A stretch of 64,000 bases of DNA from an uncultured Xylophilus sp. (GCA_913776965.1 CAJYQL010000063.1:1-64000), one strand, 5' to 3'; positions 10,273 to 20,070 are shown, numbered from the stretch's first letter. The notes: generated from the sequence alone by a model not told the origin. Program-made: numbers and translations.

Positions 10273-12075
10273 ATGTTCCCAAGCCGTTTCGCACTGACTG
10301 CACGGAATCGCCTCACGCTGCTGCGGATCGCAATGATTACCCTGGCATGTCTGGCCGCCTTTTGGTCCTACCGTTGGGCTGAAGCGCGGGCATTCGAACG
10401 ACTGGACGACGCAGCTGCTCGGCAACTCGATCTCTATGCATCGGTGCTCGAGAACGAGCTCGCTCGCTATGACTATCTCCCGCGGCTGCTGCAGATCGAC
10501 GGCGATGTGTTGGCCACGCTGACACAGCCTGAAGACGAGGCATTGAAGGCTGTAGCCAATCGCAAGCTTGCGCGTTTCGCAGCAATGTCGGGCATCTCGG
10601 TTGCCTTCGTCGTCGACGGCGCCGGCTTTGTATTGGCCGGCAGTGACTGGTATCGCCCTGGCACCCTGGTTGGCAAGCGACTGTCACTGGATTCGCCGAC
10701 CCGCGAGGACGGCGATAGCGCTCGCACTTCGCCCCTGACCGAAGGCATTTGGCTGCCGGGTGATGTTGGAGTTGCATCCGATCATTGTTTTTCTCAATCC
10801 GTCGCCATCGCTGACCAGATGGTTGGACGGGCTGTGGTGTGCATCAGCCTGGATCCGCTGGAGGCCACATGGACCGGACTCGCGTTTCCTGCAGAGAGCG
10901 AAAAGCCTTTCGTAGTGAATGCACGTGGACGTGTGGTGATCTCGTCCGTCGCAGCTTGGAAAGGCCAAAAACTTACGTCTACGGCGTCGTCTGCGCAACC
11001 GCGCGGGGCCGTGTTTGAGGGCGCTGACGGTTCCGGCGAGGAAGTCGTCTTCAGAGACCCGCTGAGCCACGGGGGTCAGTTGATCCGTTGGAAGAAGCCG
11101 GGTACAGGGCAGCGGCTGGCGGTACTCAACCGGCTGCCGGTTCCCAAATATGGCTGGCACATGATGCTCGTGTCCGATGCCTCGGAGGTCGCTCGCAGCG
11201 CGCGAAGCGCGGCTTGGATAGCCGTTGCGCTATCCATTTCTTCGAGCGTTCTGCTGATGTATCTGATTCAGCGACGACGTGTCGCAGCGCAGAAAGTGGC
11301 CGCTCGCGCACAGCTGGAGTACGCATATGCGGAACTGGAACGCACCGTGCAGTTGCGCACAGCTGAATTGCTTCAGGCAGGCAAGATGGCCATTCTCGGT
11401 CAGCTGTCAACAGGCATTTCCCACGAGCTGGGTCAGCCGCTCATGGCTCTAAGAGCCTTGACAAGCAATACCCGACTTTTGCTCGAGCGTGACCGGGTCG
11501 CGGAAGCAACGGCGAATATTGACAGCATCTCGGACATGGTCGAACGCATGGGCCGGATCACGTCGCAGCTGAAGTCGTTCGCGCGTAAGACCGCAGGAGA
11601 TCCGGCTGACATCGCGCTCAACCCTACGATCGATGCGGCCCGAAGCTTGATGCAGGTGCGCTTGCGTGAGGAAAAAGTGCACTTGCGGGTCAACACGCCC
11701 GCGCGAGCGATGGTGCGATGCGACGCGAACCGACTGGAGCAAGTGCTGGTGAATCTACTGGCGAATGCAATGGATGCCGTGCGTGGTCGCGAGCAACCCT
11801 GCGTCGAAATTCGCGCTCAGGAAGCTGCAGGTCGCTTGGTCATCACGGTGACTGACAATGGCCCTGGAATTCCGGAAGAACTGCAGCGTCGCCTTTTCGA
11901 ACCGTTCTTCACGACAAAGCCGGCCGGAGAGGGTCTGGGGCTCGGCTTGGTGATCTCTGCAAGCATCGTGCGGGAATTCGGGGGTGAACTTCGCACCGTC
12001 GACGTGCCGGTGGGCGCGGCTTTCGCATTCGATCTGGCTCTTGCATCGGCTGCGGCGCAGCTTTCATTTTCTTGA
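10273..12075 (+). CDS. Sensor histidine kinase, DctB/AauS-like
   Basis: The 600-residue inner-membrane kinase has a first membrane helix near 17-34, a periplasmic sensor of about 280 residues (double-PDC type by layout) and a second helix near 314-332. A coiled linker leads to an H-box GISHELGQPLMALR (His384), an N-box VNLLANAMDAV, and G-boxes TDNGPGIPEE and GLGLGLVIS. DctB senses C4-dicarboxylates and AauS acidic amino acids. With ggt and a glutamate-type binding protein next to it, acidic amino acids are the better guess. The ATG at 10273 has no clear ribosome site. The response regulator starts 7 bases after its stop. Confidence 0.9.
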   Translation: MFPSRFALTARNRLTLLRIAMITLACLAAFWSYRWAEARAFERLDDAAARQLDLYASVLENELARYDYLPRLLQIDGDVLATLTQPEDEALKAVANRKLARFAAMSGISVAFVVDGAGFVLAGSDWYRPGTLVGKRLSLDSPTREDGDSARTSPLTEGIWLPGDVGVASDHCFSQSVAIADQMVGRAVVCISLDPLEATWTGLAFPAESEKPFVVNARGRVVISSVAAWKGQKLTSTASSAQPRGAVFEGADGSGEEVVFRDPLSHGGQLIRWKKPGTGQRLAVLNRLPVPKYGWHMMLVSDASEVARSARSAAWIAVALSISSSVLLMYLIQRRRVAAQKVAARAQLEYAYAELERTVQLRTAELLQAGKMAILGQLSTGISHELGQPLMALRALTSNTRLLLERDRVAEATANIDSISDMVERMGRITSQLKSFARKTAGDPADIALNPTIDAARSLMQVRLREEKVHLRVNTPARAMVRCDANRLEQVLVNLLANAMDAVRGREQPCVEIRAQEAAGRLVITVTDNGPGIPEELQRRLFEPFFTTKPAGEGLGLGLVISASIVREFGGELRTVDVPVGAAFAFDLALASAAAQLSFS

Positions 12076-12082
12076 GAAACAG

Positions 12083-13429
12083 ATGATCGACGATTTCAAG
12101 ATCGTGTTCGTGGAAGACGACCCGGCGGTCCGCACGAGCCTCACCCAGACACTGGAACTCGCGGGGTTGGCCGTGGAGGCTTTTGGCTCCGCCGAGCTTG
12201 CTTTGCGGTCGATCGGACCGGGGATGCAAGGTATTGTGGTCAGCGACATCCGATTGGGCGGCATGGATGGTCTGGAACTCCTGCGGCGCGTGGTTGCCGT
12301 GGACGCAGACATTCCCGTCATCCTCATCACAGCTCATGGCGATGTGATGCTTGCCGTATCAGCCATGCGGGCAGGAGCTTACGACTTTTTGGAGAAGCCT
12401 TTTGCACCTGACCGGCTGGTAGACATCGCTCGCCGCGCGATCGAGAAGCGAGCATTGCAGGTGGAAGTGCAGAACCTGCGGCAGCAACTGGGAAGCCGCG
12501 ACGGCATTGAGTCCATGCTGCTCGGGCGCAGCACCTGCATGTCCGTGTTGCGCCAGCAAATCCTGCAACTGGCGCCTGCATCTGTAGATGTGATGCTGCT
12601 TGGGGAGACAGGAACCGGCAAAGAACTGGTTGCACGCTGCCTTCACCAATTCAGCCCCCGACGCTCACGGAACTTCGTGGCCATTAATTGCGGTGGGGTT
12701 CCCGAATCGCTTTTGGAGAGCGAACTGTTCGGCCATGAAGCAGGGGCTTTTACCCACGCTGCACGCAAGCGCATCGGCAAGATCGAATACGCCGATGGTG
12801 GCACCCTGCTGCTCGACGAAATCGAAAGCATGCCACCCTCGTTCCAAGTCAAGCTCCTGCGGGTGCTTCAGGAGCGCAAGGTCGAGCGCCTGGGATCCAA
12901 CGATGAGATCGAGGTAGACGTACGTGTGGTGGCAGCCAGCAAGATCGACTTGAGTCCGAAGGGCCCCACTGGGCATGAGTTCCGCAGTGACCTGTATTAC
13001 CGCCTCAATGTGGCAGTGGTGCATCTGCCTGCGCTGCGCGAACGCCGCGAGGATGTTCCGCTGCTCTTCGAGCATTTTGCCTTGCAAGCCGCAGCCCGCC
13101 ACGGCAGGGACGTGCCTACGCTCACCGCAGCCCAGTTGCAGAGGCTGGTAGCCCACGATTGGCCAGGCAACGTGCGCGAGTTGAGAAATGCGGCTGAGCG
13201 GTTTGTGCTTGGTCTTCAAGGAGACGACATTGCTGCAGACACTGCTTCTGTGCGCAGTCTCGCGGAGCAGATGGATCAAGTCGAGAAGGCACTGATTGAG
13301 CAGGCACTACGGCTGCATCGTGGCCGTCCCGTGCAAGTGAGCGAGGCCTTGGGAATCGCTCGAAAAACCTTCTACGACAAGATCGCCCGTCACGCCATCG
13401 TGCTCGATGACTACCGCATCGAACCTTGA
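12083..13429 (+). CDS. Sigma-54-dependent response regulator, DctD/AauR-like
   Basis: The 448-residue regulator has a receiver domain (phosphoacceptor D55 in VVSDIRLGG, K105 in EKPF), an AAA+ domain (Walker A GETGTGKE at 174-181, Walker B LLLDEIES at 242-249, arginine-finger region FRSDLYYRLNV) and a C-terminal Fis-type helix-turn-helix (VSEALGIARKTFYDKI). The loop that touches sigma-54 normally reads GAFTGA; here it is GAFTHA (221-226). The frame is open further upstream into the kinase gene, but the Met at 12083 begins the receiver domain. It probably activates the ggt promoter. Its last 19 bases overlap the end of the convergent binding-protein gene. Confidence 0.92.
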   Translation: MIDDFKIVFVEDDPAVRTSLTQTLELAGLAVEAFGSAELALRSIGPGMQGIVVSDIRLGGMDGLELLRRVVAVDADIPVILITAHGDVMLAVSAMRAGAYDFLEKPFAPDRLVDIARRAIEKRALQVEVQNLRQQLGSRDGIESMLLGRSTCMSVLRQQILQLAPASVDVMLLGETGTGKELVARCLHQFSPRRSRNFVAINCGGVPESLLESELFGHEAGAFTHAARKRIGKIEYADGGTLLLDEIESMPPSFQVKLLRVLQERKVERLGSNDEIEVDVRVVAASKIDLSPKGPTGHEFRSDLYYRLNVAVVHLPALRERREDVPLLFEHFALQAAARHGRDVPTLTAAQLQRLVAHDWPGNVRELRNAAERFVLGLQGDDIAADTASVRSLAEQMDQVEKALIEQALRLHRGRPVQVSEALGIARKTFYDKIARHAIVLDDYRIEP

Positions 13430-14376
13430 GGACCTTCAGCTTTTGGCGGTGTAGATGTCAGATAGTCGGCCGGTTCGCCGGAATCGATTGGCGCCCGGAT
13501 GGCTCGCTCCAATTGGGTGCTCATCGGCATGTTCAAAATAACTCCGCGAGGAGGGATAGGACTCTCGAACCAGCGACGGTATATCTTGTGAATTTCGCCG
13601 CTTCGGTAGAGCGTTTTGATTGCGTCGTCGGCCAACTGCTTGAATCCCGGATCGTCTTTGCGCAGCATGACTGCATAAGGCTCGATCGAAAGAGTGTCTT
13701 CCGATATGACGTAGTCGTTCCCGTCCGGCGCGTCGGCAACCGTACTGCGCAGCAAGACCTCGTCCATGGCATAGGCAGCAGCCCGGCTGGATTGGACCAG
13801 TCGAAAAGCTCGCGAATCATCGCTTGCAGCCAAAATGCGAATGTCTAGGCCGTTGCGTGCATTGAAGGAAGCCAGCTGCTGGATATTGGTCGTACCGACA
13901 GTAGAGACGACAGTGCGTCCCCGTAGGTCCATCGCCGTAGAGAAGCCAGAGGACTTTTTCCAAAGCAGCTTGCCACTCGTCACGAAAGTTGTGACGGTGA
14001 ATGAAACCTGCTTCTGACGTTCTGCTGTGTTCGTCGACACACCGCATTCCAAGTCGATCGTGCCATTGCGAACCAGCGCGATACGGCTAGCCGGCGTGGC
14101 GGGGACCATGCGCACATCTATTCTGTTGAGCTGCAGCCGGGTTTTGATCGCATCGACCACATGCATGCATATGTCGATCGAATAACCGATCGGACGCTGA
14201 CGGTCGTCGAGATATGAAAACGGCGGTGAACCCTCGCGGTAGCCGATGGCCACAACGTTGGACTGTTGGATCTTGCTGAGGGTCGGGCTGTCGATCTCTT
14301 GACGCGTTGCTGCCGACGCTTCTAGTGACATGAAGAGTAGGCCAGCTAAAACAAGTGTGGAAGCACAGTGGCGCAT
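13411..14376 (-). CDS. Periplasmic solute-binding protein, family 3 (amino acid type, GltI-like)
   Basis: With the start at 14376 the product is 321 residues: signal peptide MRHCASTLVLAGLLFMSLEASA, then a bilobed binding domain with GYREGSPPFSYLDDRQRPIGYSI-type start (quoted in part), DLECGVSTNTAERQKQVSF, and a C-terminal RRWFESPIPP. The match is to glutamate/aspartate-binding GltI proteins of ABC importers. Alternative starts exist at 14388 and 14484. No permease or ATPase gene is nearby, so it must use distant partners or act as a sensor accessory. It converges on and overlaps the response-regulator gene. Confidence 0.85.
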   Translation of the reverse strand: MRHCASTLVLAGLLFMSLEASAATRQEIDSPTLSKIQQSNVVAIGYREGSPPFSYLDDRQRPIGYSIDICMHVVDAIKTRLQLNRIDVRMVPATPASRIALVRNGTIDLECGVSTNTAERQKQVSFTVTTFVTSGKLLWKKSSGFSTAMDLRGRTVVSTVGTTNIQQLASFNARNGLDIRILAASDDSRAFRLVQSSRAAAYAMDEVLLRSTVADAPDGNDYVISEDTLSIEPYAVMLRKDDPGFKQLADDAIKTLYRSGEIHKIYRRWFESPIPPRGVILNMPMSTQLERAIRAPIDSGEPADYLTSTPPKAEGPQGSMR

Positions 14377-14388
14377 ATCTATGAGCAT

Positions 14389-14965
14389 ACCGACCATCGC
14401 GCAAGAAGTCGTTTTGTCAGCAAAAAGCTTCTGTTGCTCCAGATTTGACAAGATCAATGACACACAAGGGTCGTGAGAGATCACTTAGGAGCTACAAAAA
14501 ACTTTGTCGGTCGTGAAACTGCACACATACGTCCGTATCAAGGTGGTGTCGGTCATTACCTGAATGCCAACTTGTCGTCGGAGCACAGATCTAAAGCCTG
14601 CTATCCGCTGCAATCTGTCCGGCGAAAAGTAGGGTAGCGAGCACTTTCAATGGGGTCGTATCCGATGAAGTCGGCAGCGGCGCAAGCAACGCGCGACATG
14701 TAGGAGCTTACGCAAGCAAAACGTCCGCTTTAGGCCGAAAGCGGTCGCCCGATCATCGTATCAACGACGGTTCTGCGCGGTTCATGATGCCAAGCCATCT
14801 CGCGCCCGCATAGCTCTAGATTGCGCGCGAATAAGGCGCCGCATCGACGTCTTTTACCTGCCTCGATTTTTTGCCGAAGAACTGTGTCTGTGCAGGTGAA
14901 GCGCTACAAACGCAGCCATTCGCTACGAACGAGTGACCGCGGAACAGCAGGCCTCTCTGCGCCCA
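14389..14965. other. Long intergenic interval without a supported gene
   Basis: About 580 bases upstream of the binding-protein gene. I see no ORF with protein-like character. It has an inverted repeat at 14725-14744 (CCGCTTT and AAAGCGG arms) that recalls motifs near 6943-7003. Promoters of the binding-protein gene should lie here, but I could not fix one. Confidence 0.5.
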
Positions 14966-15073
14966 CGCTCGGCTCGACGGAGATGCCGGGCAGGCGGATA
15001 GCGTAGGTCAAGGAGGAGGAAACGCCGCAGGCGTTTCCGGGGACACGGAGCTATCCGCCTGCCCGGCGTCCCC
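14966..15073 (-). repeat. Family B inverted repeat, copy 1
   Basis: Outer arms GATGCCGGGCAGGCGGATAG and CTATCCGCCTGCCCGGCGTC are nearly exact reverse complements. The centre is GGAGGAGG, a hairpin AAACGCCGCAGGCGTTT, then CCGGGGACACGG. On the minus strand the core reads GTCCCCGG-hairpin-CCTCCTCCTTGA, the same order as family A. Copies lie at 47525 and 50342. Confidence 0.8.
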
Positions 15074-15085
15074 GCGCACACCCCT

Positions 15086-16009
15086 TCACGCAAGCACTCC
15101 CCACCCAGCAGCTTCTGCGAATAAGACAGGCGCCTTCCAAAGCGAGGCAACAGCAGTTGCCCCTAAAAACCTGCCGCCTAACCCCCCCAGCGCCGCCCGC
15201 ATCCATCCCAGCCCGTCGCTTGTCCCGTTCGGCACCGCCCCCCGTACCGGCTTGTACTCGCAGCCGATCCAGCCGTCGAAGCCCAGTTCGTCGATCAGCC
15301 GGAACAGGAACGGGTAGTGGATCTCCCCCGTGTCCGGCTCGTGGCGCGCCGGCACGCCCGCGATCTGCAGATGCGCGACGCGGCCGGTCGGCAGCCAGGT
15401 GCGCAGCTTCGCGGCCAGGTCGCCCTCGACAATCTGGCAGTGGTACAGGTCCATCTGCACCTGCAGGTTGGGCGCGCCGACCGCCTGCAGCACCGCATGC
15501 GCGTCGTCCTGGCGGTTGAGCAGGTAGCCCGGCATGTCGCGGGTGTTGATCGGCTCGATCAGTACCTGCCGGCCGGCCTTCTGCGCCTGGGTCGCGGCCC
15601 AGCGCAGGTTGGCGACGTAGGTGGCGCGCAGTGCCGCAGGATCGGTGCCCGCCGGCACCAGGCCGGCCATCACGTGGATCTGCGCACAGTCGAGCGCATC
15701 CGCATAGGCCAGCGCATGCGCGAAGCCCTCGCGGAATTCCGCCTCGCGCCCTGGCAGGGCCGCGATGCCGCGCTCGGCGCGGTTCCAGGCGGTGGCGACC
15801 GCCTCGGCGTCGCCGCCGCTCGGCGGTGCGTTGAACAGCGCCTGCCGCAGCCCGTGGGCTTGCAGCCGCGCGGCGATCTCGGCGGCCGGGAACGGGTACG
15901 GCGCGAGGTATTCGACCGCGCCGAAGCCGTCGCGCGCGGCGGCCTCGAAACGGTCGAGGAAATCGAGTTCCTGGTACAGGAAGGAAAGATTGGCGGCGAA
16001 GCGGGGCAT
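15086..16009 (-). CDS. otnI: 2-oxo-tetronate isomerase (hydroxypyruvate isomerase family)
   Basis: The 307-residue TIM-barrel protein starts [20 protein letters not shown], typical of the Hyi/OtnI family. Acidic and His metal ligands are seen in [22 protein letters not shown] and IGCEYKP. In tetronate catabolism OtnI converts 2-oxo-tetronate to 3-oxo-tetronate. It is the last gene of a minus-strand operon with otnC and otnK. It is about 45 residues longer than usual: after the conserved GWMRAALGG the frame continues in a non-conserved tail close to a family B repeat. The frame upstream is also open, but the Met at 16009 is the family start. Confidence 0.88.
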   Translation of the reverse strand: MPRFAANLSFLYQELDFLDRFEAAARDGFGAVEYLAPYPFPAAEIAARLQAHGLRQALFNAPPSGGDAEAVATAWNRAERGIAALPGREAEFREGFAHALAYADALDCAQIHVMAGLVPAGTDPAALRATYVANLRWAATQAQKAGRQVLIEPINTRDMPGYLLNRQDDAHAVLQAVGAPNLQVQMDLYHCQIVEGDLAAKLRTWLPTGRVAHLQIAGVPARHEPDTGEIHYPFLFRLIDELGFDGWIGCEYKPVRGAVPNGTSDGLGWMRAALGGLGGRFLGATAVASLWKAPVLFAEAAGWGVLA

Positions 16010-16041
16010 GGGCGGATGTGTCGGAAGAAAAAGGGGAAGAG

Positions 16042-16731
16042 CTACCAGCGCGCGCCGAAGGTGGTGCGCAGTTCGTCGATCCGGTCGGCGCCGAGCGGCG
16101 CGGCGCGGCCGCCGTCGAGGTAGTGGAGCCGCGCGGTCTCCTCCAGCTCCTCCAGCGTCGCCATCGCCGCGGCGGGCGTGTCGTGCCACACGTTGGGGCC
16201 GAGCCGCTCCAGCATCACCGCGTGGATCGGTGTGCCGCGTTCGCCGTAGCGCACGATGGTCGCGGCCACCTGCTCGGCGGCCTCGGACGCGCCCGGCCGG
16301 TGGTAGGGGATGACCGGCACATGGCCCACCTTCATCACGAAATAGGGCGTGAGCGCCGGCAGCAGTTCGCGGTCGTCGCCGGGAGCGCTTGGGGCCTGCA
16401 GCGTCAGCGCCACGCAGTGCGTGCTGTGGGTGTGGATCACGCAGCGCGTCTGCGCGTCGAAACGGGTGGCGCTGTCGTAGATGCGGCGGTGCAGCGCCAG
16501 CGTCTTGCTCGCGCGGTCGCCCGCCACCTGGCGGCCGCCGGCATCGACCTGCGCGAGGCGGGCCGGGTCGAGGAAGCCCAGGCAGGCGTCGGTCGGCGTG
16601 ATCAGGAAGCCGCCGTCGTCGAGCCGCACGCTGATGTTGCCGGCGGTGGCGTGCACGTAGCCGCGCGCGAACAGGCTCTGGCCGACGCGGCAGATCTCCT
16701 CGCGCAGGGCCGCGCTGTCGGAACCGCTCAT
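16042..16731 (-). CDS. otnC: 3-oxo-tetronate 4-phosphate decarboxylase (class II aldolase family)
   Basis: The 229-residue protein is a class II aldolase/adducin-type enzyme: [20 protein letters not shown], then the zinc-binding [11 protein letters not shown] motif and a later [13 protein letters not shown] segment. OtnC decarboxylates 3-oxo-tetronate 4-phosphate to dihydroxyacetone phosphate. Its ATG overlaps the otnK stop by four bases (ATGA), which indicates translational coupling and fixes the start. The order otnK-otnC-otnI matches published threonate/erythronate clusters. Confidence 0.9.
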   Translation of the reverse strand: MSGSDSAALREEICRVGQSLFARGYVHATAGNISVRLDDGGFLITPTDACLGFLDPARLAQVDAGGRQVAGDRASKTLALHRRIYDSATRFDAQTRCVIHTHSTHCVALTLQAPSAPGDDRELLPALTPYFVMKVGHVPVIPYHRPGASEAAEQVAATIVRYGERGTPIHAVMLERLGPNVWHDTPAAAMATLEELEETARLHYLDGGRAAPLGADRIDELRTTFGARW

Positions 16732-18005
16732 GCCTGAAGTGCCGTGAAGGCCTTGGTGAAGAAGTCGTCGGTGCCGAAGTTGCCCGACTTCAGCGCGATA
16801 TGCAGCGCCGCGCCGCCGTCCACGTCGGTGCGGGCATGGCACCACGGCACGCCGGGGTCGATCTGGCCGCCGATCTGCATCTGCTCGATGCCGAGCGCCT
16901 GCACGCAGGCGCCCGAGGTCTCGCCGCCGGCGACGATCAGCTGGCGCACACCGCGCTCGACCAGCCCGCGCGCGATGGCGGCGATCGCGCGCTCGACCAT
17001 CGCGCCGGCCTCTTCCACGCCCAGGCGGCCCTGGATCGACTTCACCGCCGACGGCTCGGCCGTCGAATAGACCAGCACCGATCCGTCAGCGATCCGGCCC
17101 TCGGCCCAGGCGAGCGCCATGCCGGCCACGTCCACGCCCGCGGCGATCTGCAGCGGGTCGATCGCCAGCGCCGCGCCGCCTTGGCCGACGAAGTCCATCA
17201 CCTGCCGGTTGGTCGCGACCGAGCAGCTGCCCGAGACGATCGCCCGCAGCCCGGTGGCCGGCGGCAGCGCGGCGGCGGCCGCCGACGGCGCGATGCCGAA
17301 GTTGGCCGGCAGCGCGATCGCCACGCCCGAGCCCGCGGTCAGCAGCGGCAGGTCGGCAAAGGCCGGGCCCATGCGCAGCAGGTCGTCGTTGGTGACCGCG
17401 TCGACCACCGCGATCGCCACGCCCTCGGCCTGCAGCGCCGCAATGCGCACACGCACCGCGTCGGCGCCCTGCGCCACCACCGTATGGTCGATCAGCCCGA
17501 CGGTGCGCGCGGTCTGCGCCTGCAGCACCCGGACCAGGTTGGCATCGGTCATGGGCGTGAGCGGATGGTGCTGCATGCCGCTCTCGTTGAGCAGCACGTC
17601 GCCCGCGAACAGGTAGCCCTTGAACACGGTGCGCTTGTTGTCCGGAAAGGCCGGCGTGGCGATGGTGAAGGGCGCATCCAGCGCGTCCATCAGCGCGTCG
17701 GTCACCGGGCCGATGTTGCCCTGCGGCGTGCTGTCGAAGGTGGAGCAGTACTTGAAGTAGATCTGCCGCGCGCCCTGCGCCTGCAGCCAGCGCAGCGCAT
17801 CGAGCGACTGCGCCACCGCGTCGGCCGGCGCGATGGTGCGCGACTTGAGCGCGACCACCACCGCGTCCACGTCGACGTCGAGCGGCAGGGCCGGCACGCC
17901 GATGGTCTGCACCACGCGCATGCCGGCGCGCACCAGGTTGTTGGCGAGGTCGGTGGCGCCGGTGAAGTCGTCGGCGATGCAGCCGAGCAGGATCGTCTGG
18001 GTCAT
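16728..18005 (-). CDS. otnK: 3-oxo-tetronate kinase (four-carbon acid sugar kinase)
   Basis: The 425-residue kinase begins [20 protein letters not shown], the DUF1537/OtnK N-terminus with its substrate-binding ADDFTGATD. The C-terminal nucleotide-binding part shows [22 protein letters not shown] and ALKSGNFG. It phosphorylates 3-oxo-tetronate at O4 before OtnC acts. The length matches the family. It follows denD with a gap of 77 bases and overlaps otnC. Confidence 0.93.
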   Translation of the reverse strand: MTQTILLGCIADDFTGATDLANNLVRAGMRVVQTIGVPALPLDVDVDAVVVALKSRTIAPADAVAQSLDALRWLQAQGARQIYFKYCSTFDSTPQGNIGPVTDALMDALDAPFTIATPAFPDNKRTVFKGYLFAGDVLLNESGMQHHPLTPMTDANLVRVLQAQTARTVGLIDHTVVAQGADAVRVRIAALQAEGVAIAVVDAVTNDDLLRMGPAFADLPLLTAGSGVAIALPANFGIAPSAAAAALPPATGLRAIVSGSCSVATNRQVMDFVGQGGAALAIDPLQIAAGVDVAGMALAWAEGRIADGSVLVYSTAEPSAVKSIQGRLGVEEAGAMVERAIAAIARGLVERGVRQLIVAGGETSGACVQALGIEQMQIGGQIDPGVPWCHARTDVDGGAALHIALKSGNFGTDDFFTKAFTALQA

Positions 18006-18082
18006 GGCGGGAAGGTCCGGGGAAAAGGAGGGGCGGGTCGCGGGCGGCGGCGCTGCGGCGACCACCGGCCACACGGGGCCGG

Positions 18083-19102
18083 TCAGTCGCGGATGGCCAG
18101 GCGCACCGCGCCGGGGTTCTCCTGCACGTAGTCGCGCAGGATCGCCTCGAAGCTCGCATCGGCGCGCAGGCCGAGTGCCTCGGCCCGGGCCGGCCGGAAG
18201 CGGCTCGGCCAGCTGGCGATGATGCGTTCGACCTGCGGGTCGGGCCGCCAGTCGATCAGCGCCGTGGCCGCGGGGCCGGCGACGCGTTCGAGGGCCGCGG
18301 CCATCTCGCGCACGGTGGTGGTGAGCGACGGCAGGTTGACGGCGGTGCGGGCGCCCCATGCGGCGCGCGATGCGGTCGCCGCGCGGATCAGGCCCTCGAC
18401 GGTGCGCGCCGGCGAGGCCAGCGCGACCGCGGTGTCGGGCGGCACCGGGCAGACCGCCCGCTCGCCGGCCAGCGGCTCGCGCAGCATGCCGCTCAGGAAG
18501 CCCGAGGCGGCACCGTTGGGCCGGCCCGGCCGCACCGAGACGGTCATCAGCCGCACGTTGCGCGCCTGCACGAAGCCCTTGCGGCCGAAGTCCGCGACCA
18601 GCTGCTCGCCGACGAACTTCTGGATGCCGTAGCTGTTCTGCGGCGTCGGCAGGGTGGTGTCCTCGATCACCGCGGGCAGCGGCTGCTCGGGCGTGTCGCC
18701 GAACACCGCGACCGAGCTGGAGAACACGAACACCGGCGCGTGGCCGGCGGCGCGGCAGGCCTCCAGCAGGCCGCGGGTCGCGTCGAGATTGCTGCGCATG
18801 CCGAGGTCGAAGTCCGCCTCGCATTCGCCGCTGACGGCCGCCGCCAGGTGGTAGACCAGCTGCACGCCGGCGACCGGCAGCTGCCCCGCCGCGAGCAGCG
18901 CCGGCAGGTCGCCGCCGACGAAGGCGATGCGCGCGTCGGCCTGCAGGTCGTCCGGCGGCGGCGCGCGGTCGGCCAGCACGATGCGGCCGATCGGCTGCGC
19001 ATCGGCGCCGGCCAGGGACAGGGAGCCCTGCGCGAGCAGGGTGCGGGCGAGCCGTGCGCCGAGAAAGCCGCAGCCGCCGGTGATGAGGATGTTCAGTGCC
19101 AT
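18083..19102 (-). CDS. denD: D-erythronate dehydrogenase (extended SDR)
   Basis: The 339-residue protein has an NAD-binding GGCGFLGARLA motif, a Ser-Ser-Val region (VFSSSVAVFGD) and the catalytic YGIQK, as in extended SDR proteins of the DenD type. DenD oxidises D-erythronate to 2-oxo-tetronate. The long Arg-rich frame continuing upstream is the opposite-frame shadow of ltnD, so I start at the Met before NILITGG. It follows ltnD by 11 bases. UDP-sugar epimerase activity is an alternative, but the gene context favours DenD. Confidence 0.87.
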   Translation of the reverse strand: MALNILITGGCGFLGARLARTLLAQGSLSLAGADAQPIGRIVLADRAPPPDDLQADARIAFVGGDLPALLAAGQLPVAGVQLVYHLAAAVSGECEADFDLGMRSNLDATRGLLEACRAAGHAPVFVFSSSVAVFGDTPEQPLPAVIEDTTLPTPQNSYGIQKFVGEQLVADFGRKGFVQARNVRLMTVSVRPGRPNGAASGFLSGMLREPLAGERAVCPVPPDTAVALASPARTVEGLIRAATASRAAWGARTAVNLPSLTTTVREMAAALERVAGPAATALIDWRPDPQVERIIASWPSRFRPARAEALGLRADASFEAILRDYVQENPGAVRLAIRD

Positions 19103-19113
19103 GCCTGCGATCT

Positions 19114-20013
19114 TCAGGCTTTCCGCGGCAGCTCGATACCCGGAAAGATCTTGATCACCGCGCTGTCGTCTTCCTTCGCGAAGCCGGCGGTCGAGGCCTG
19201 CATGAACATCTGGTGCGCGGTGGAGGACAGCGGCAGCGGGAATTTGCTGGCCCGCGCCAGGTCGAGCACGAGGCCCAGGTCCTTCACGAAGATGTCGACC
19301 GCCGACAGCGGCGTGTAGTCGGCCGCCAGCACATGGGCCATGCGGTTCTCGAACATCCAGCTGTTGCCCGCGCTGTGGGTGATGACCTCGTACAGACCCG
19401 CCGGGTCCACGCCTTCGCGCAGGCCGAGCGCCATCGCCTCGGCGGCCGCGGCGATGTGCACGCCCGCGAGCAGCTGGTTGATGATCTTCACCTTGCTGCC
19501 GGGGCCGGCAGCATCGCCGAGCCGGTAGACCTTGCCGGCCATCGCGTCGAGCGCGGCGCCGGCCTTGGCGTAGGCGGCGGGGCTGCCGGCGGTCATCATC
19601 GTCATCTCGCCGCTGGCCGCCTTGGCGGCGCCGCCGGAGATCGGCGCGTCGAGGTACAGGATGTCCATCGCGGCGAGGCGCGCCTCCAGCGCAATCGACC
19701 AGTTCGGGTCGACCGTGGAGCACATCACGAACACGCTGCCCGGCTGCATGCTCGCGGCGCAGCCGGGGGTGCCGTCGTTGCCGAACAGCACCGCCTCGGT
19801 CTGCGCGGCGTTCACCACCACCGAGACGATCACGTCGCAGCGGGCGCCCAGGTCGGCGAGCGTGGCGCAGGCGGTGCCGCCGTCTTGCGCGAAGGCCTCG
19901 GCGGCCTCGGTGCGGATGTCGTAGACGGCGAGGTCGAAGCCGGCGCGGCGCAGCGACTGCGCCATGCCGCGGCCCATGGCCCCGAGGCCGATCAGTCCGA
20001 TGGTGGAAGGCAT
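19114..20013 (-). CDS. ltnD: L-threonate dehydrogenase (beta-hydroxyacid dehydrogenase family)
   Basis: The 299-residue enzyme has the N-terminal dinucleotide fold GLIGLGAMGRGMA, substrate loop DAPISGGAAKAASGEM, and the catalytic Lys in GSKVKIINQLL. In tetronate clusters LtnD oxidises L-threonate to 2-oxo-tetronate. Relatives act on 3-hydroxyisobutyrate or tartronate semialdehyde; the flanking denD and otn genes support threonate. The presence of both ltnD and denD suggests two entry substrates feeding one lower pathway. Confidence 0.88.
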   Translation of the reverse strand: MPSTIGLIGLGAMGRGMAQSLRRAGFDLAVYDIRTEAAEAFAQDGGTACATLADLGARCDVIVSVVVNAAQTEAVLFGNDGTPGCAASMQPGSVFVMCSTVDPNWSIALEARLAAMDILYLDAPISGGAAKAASGEMTMMTAGSPAAYAKAGAALDAMAGKVYRLGDAAGPGSKVKIINQLLAGVHIAAAAEAMALGLREGVDPAGLYEVITHSAGNSWMFENRMAHVLAADYTPLSAVDIFVKDLGLVLDLARASKFPLPLSSTAHQMFMQASTAGFAKEDDSAVIKIFPGIELPRKA

Positions 20014-20070
20014 GCGAGAGGATTCCGGTGGAGTCGAAGAAACAGTCAGGGGACGGGCGCGGTCGCCGGC

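Noticed and set aside
14521-14535. A second sigma-54-like site upstream of the binding-protein gene
   Set aside because: Only the GG and GC positions fit; the rest departs from consensus, so it is too weak to list.
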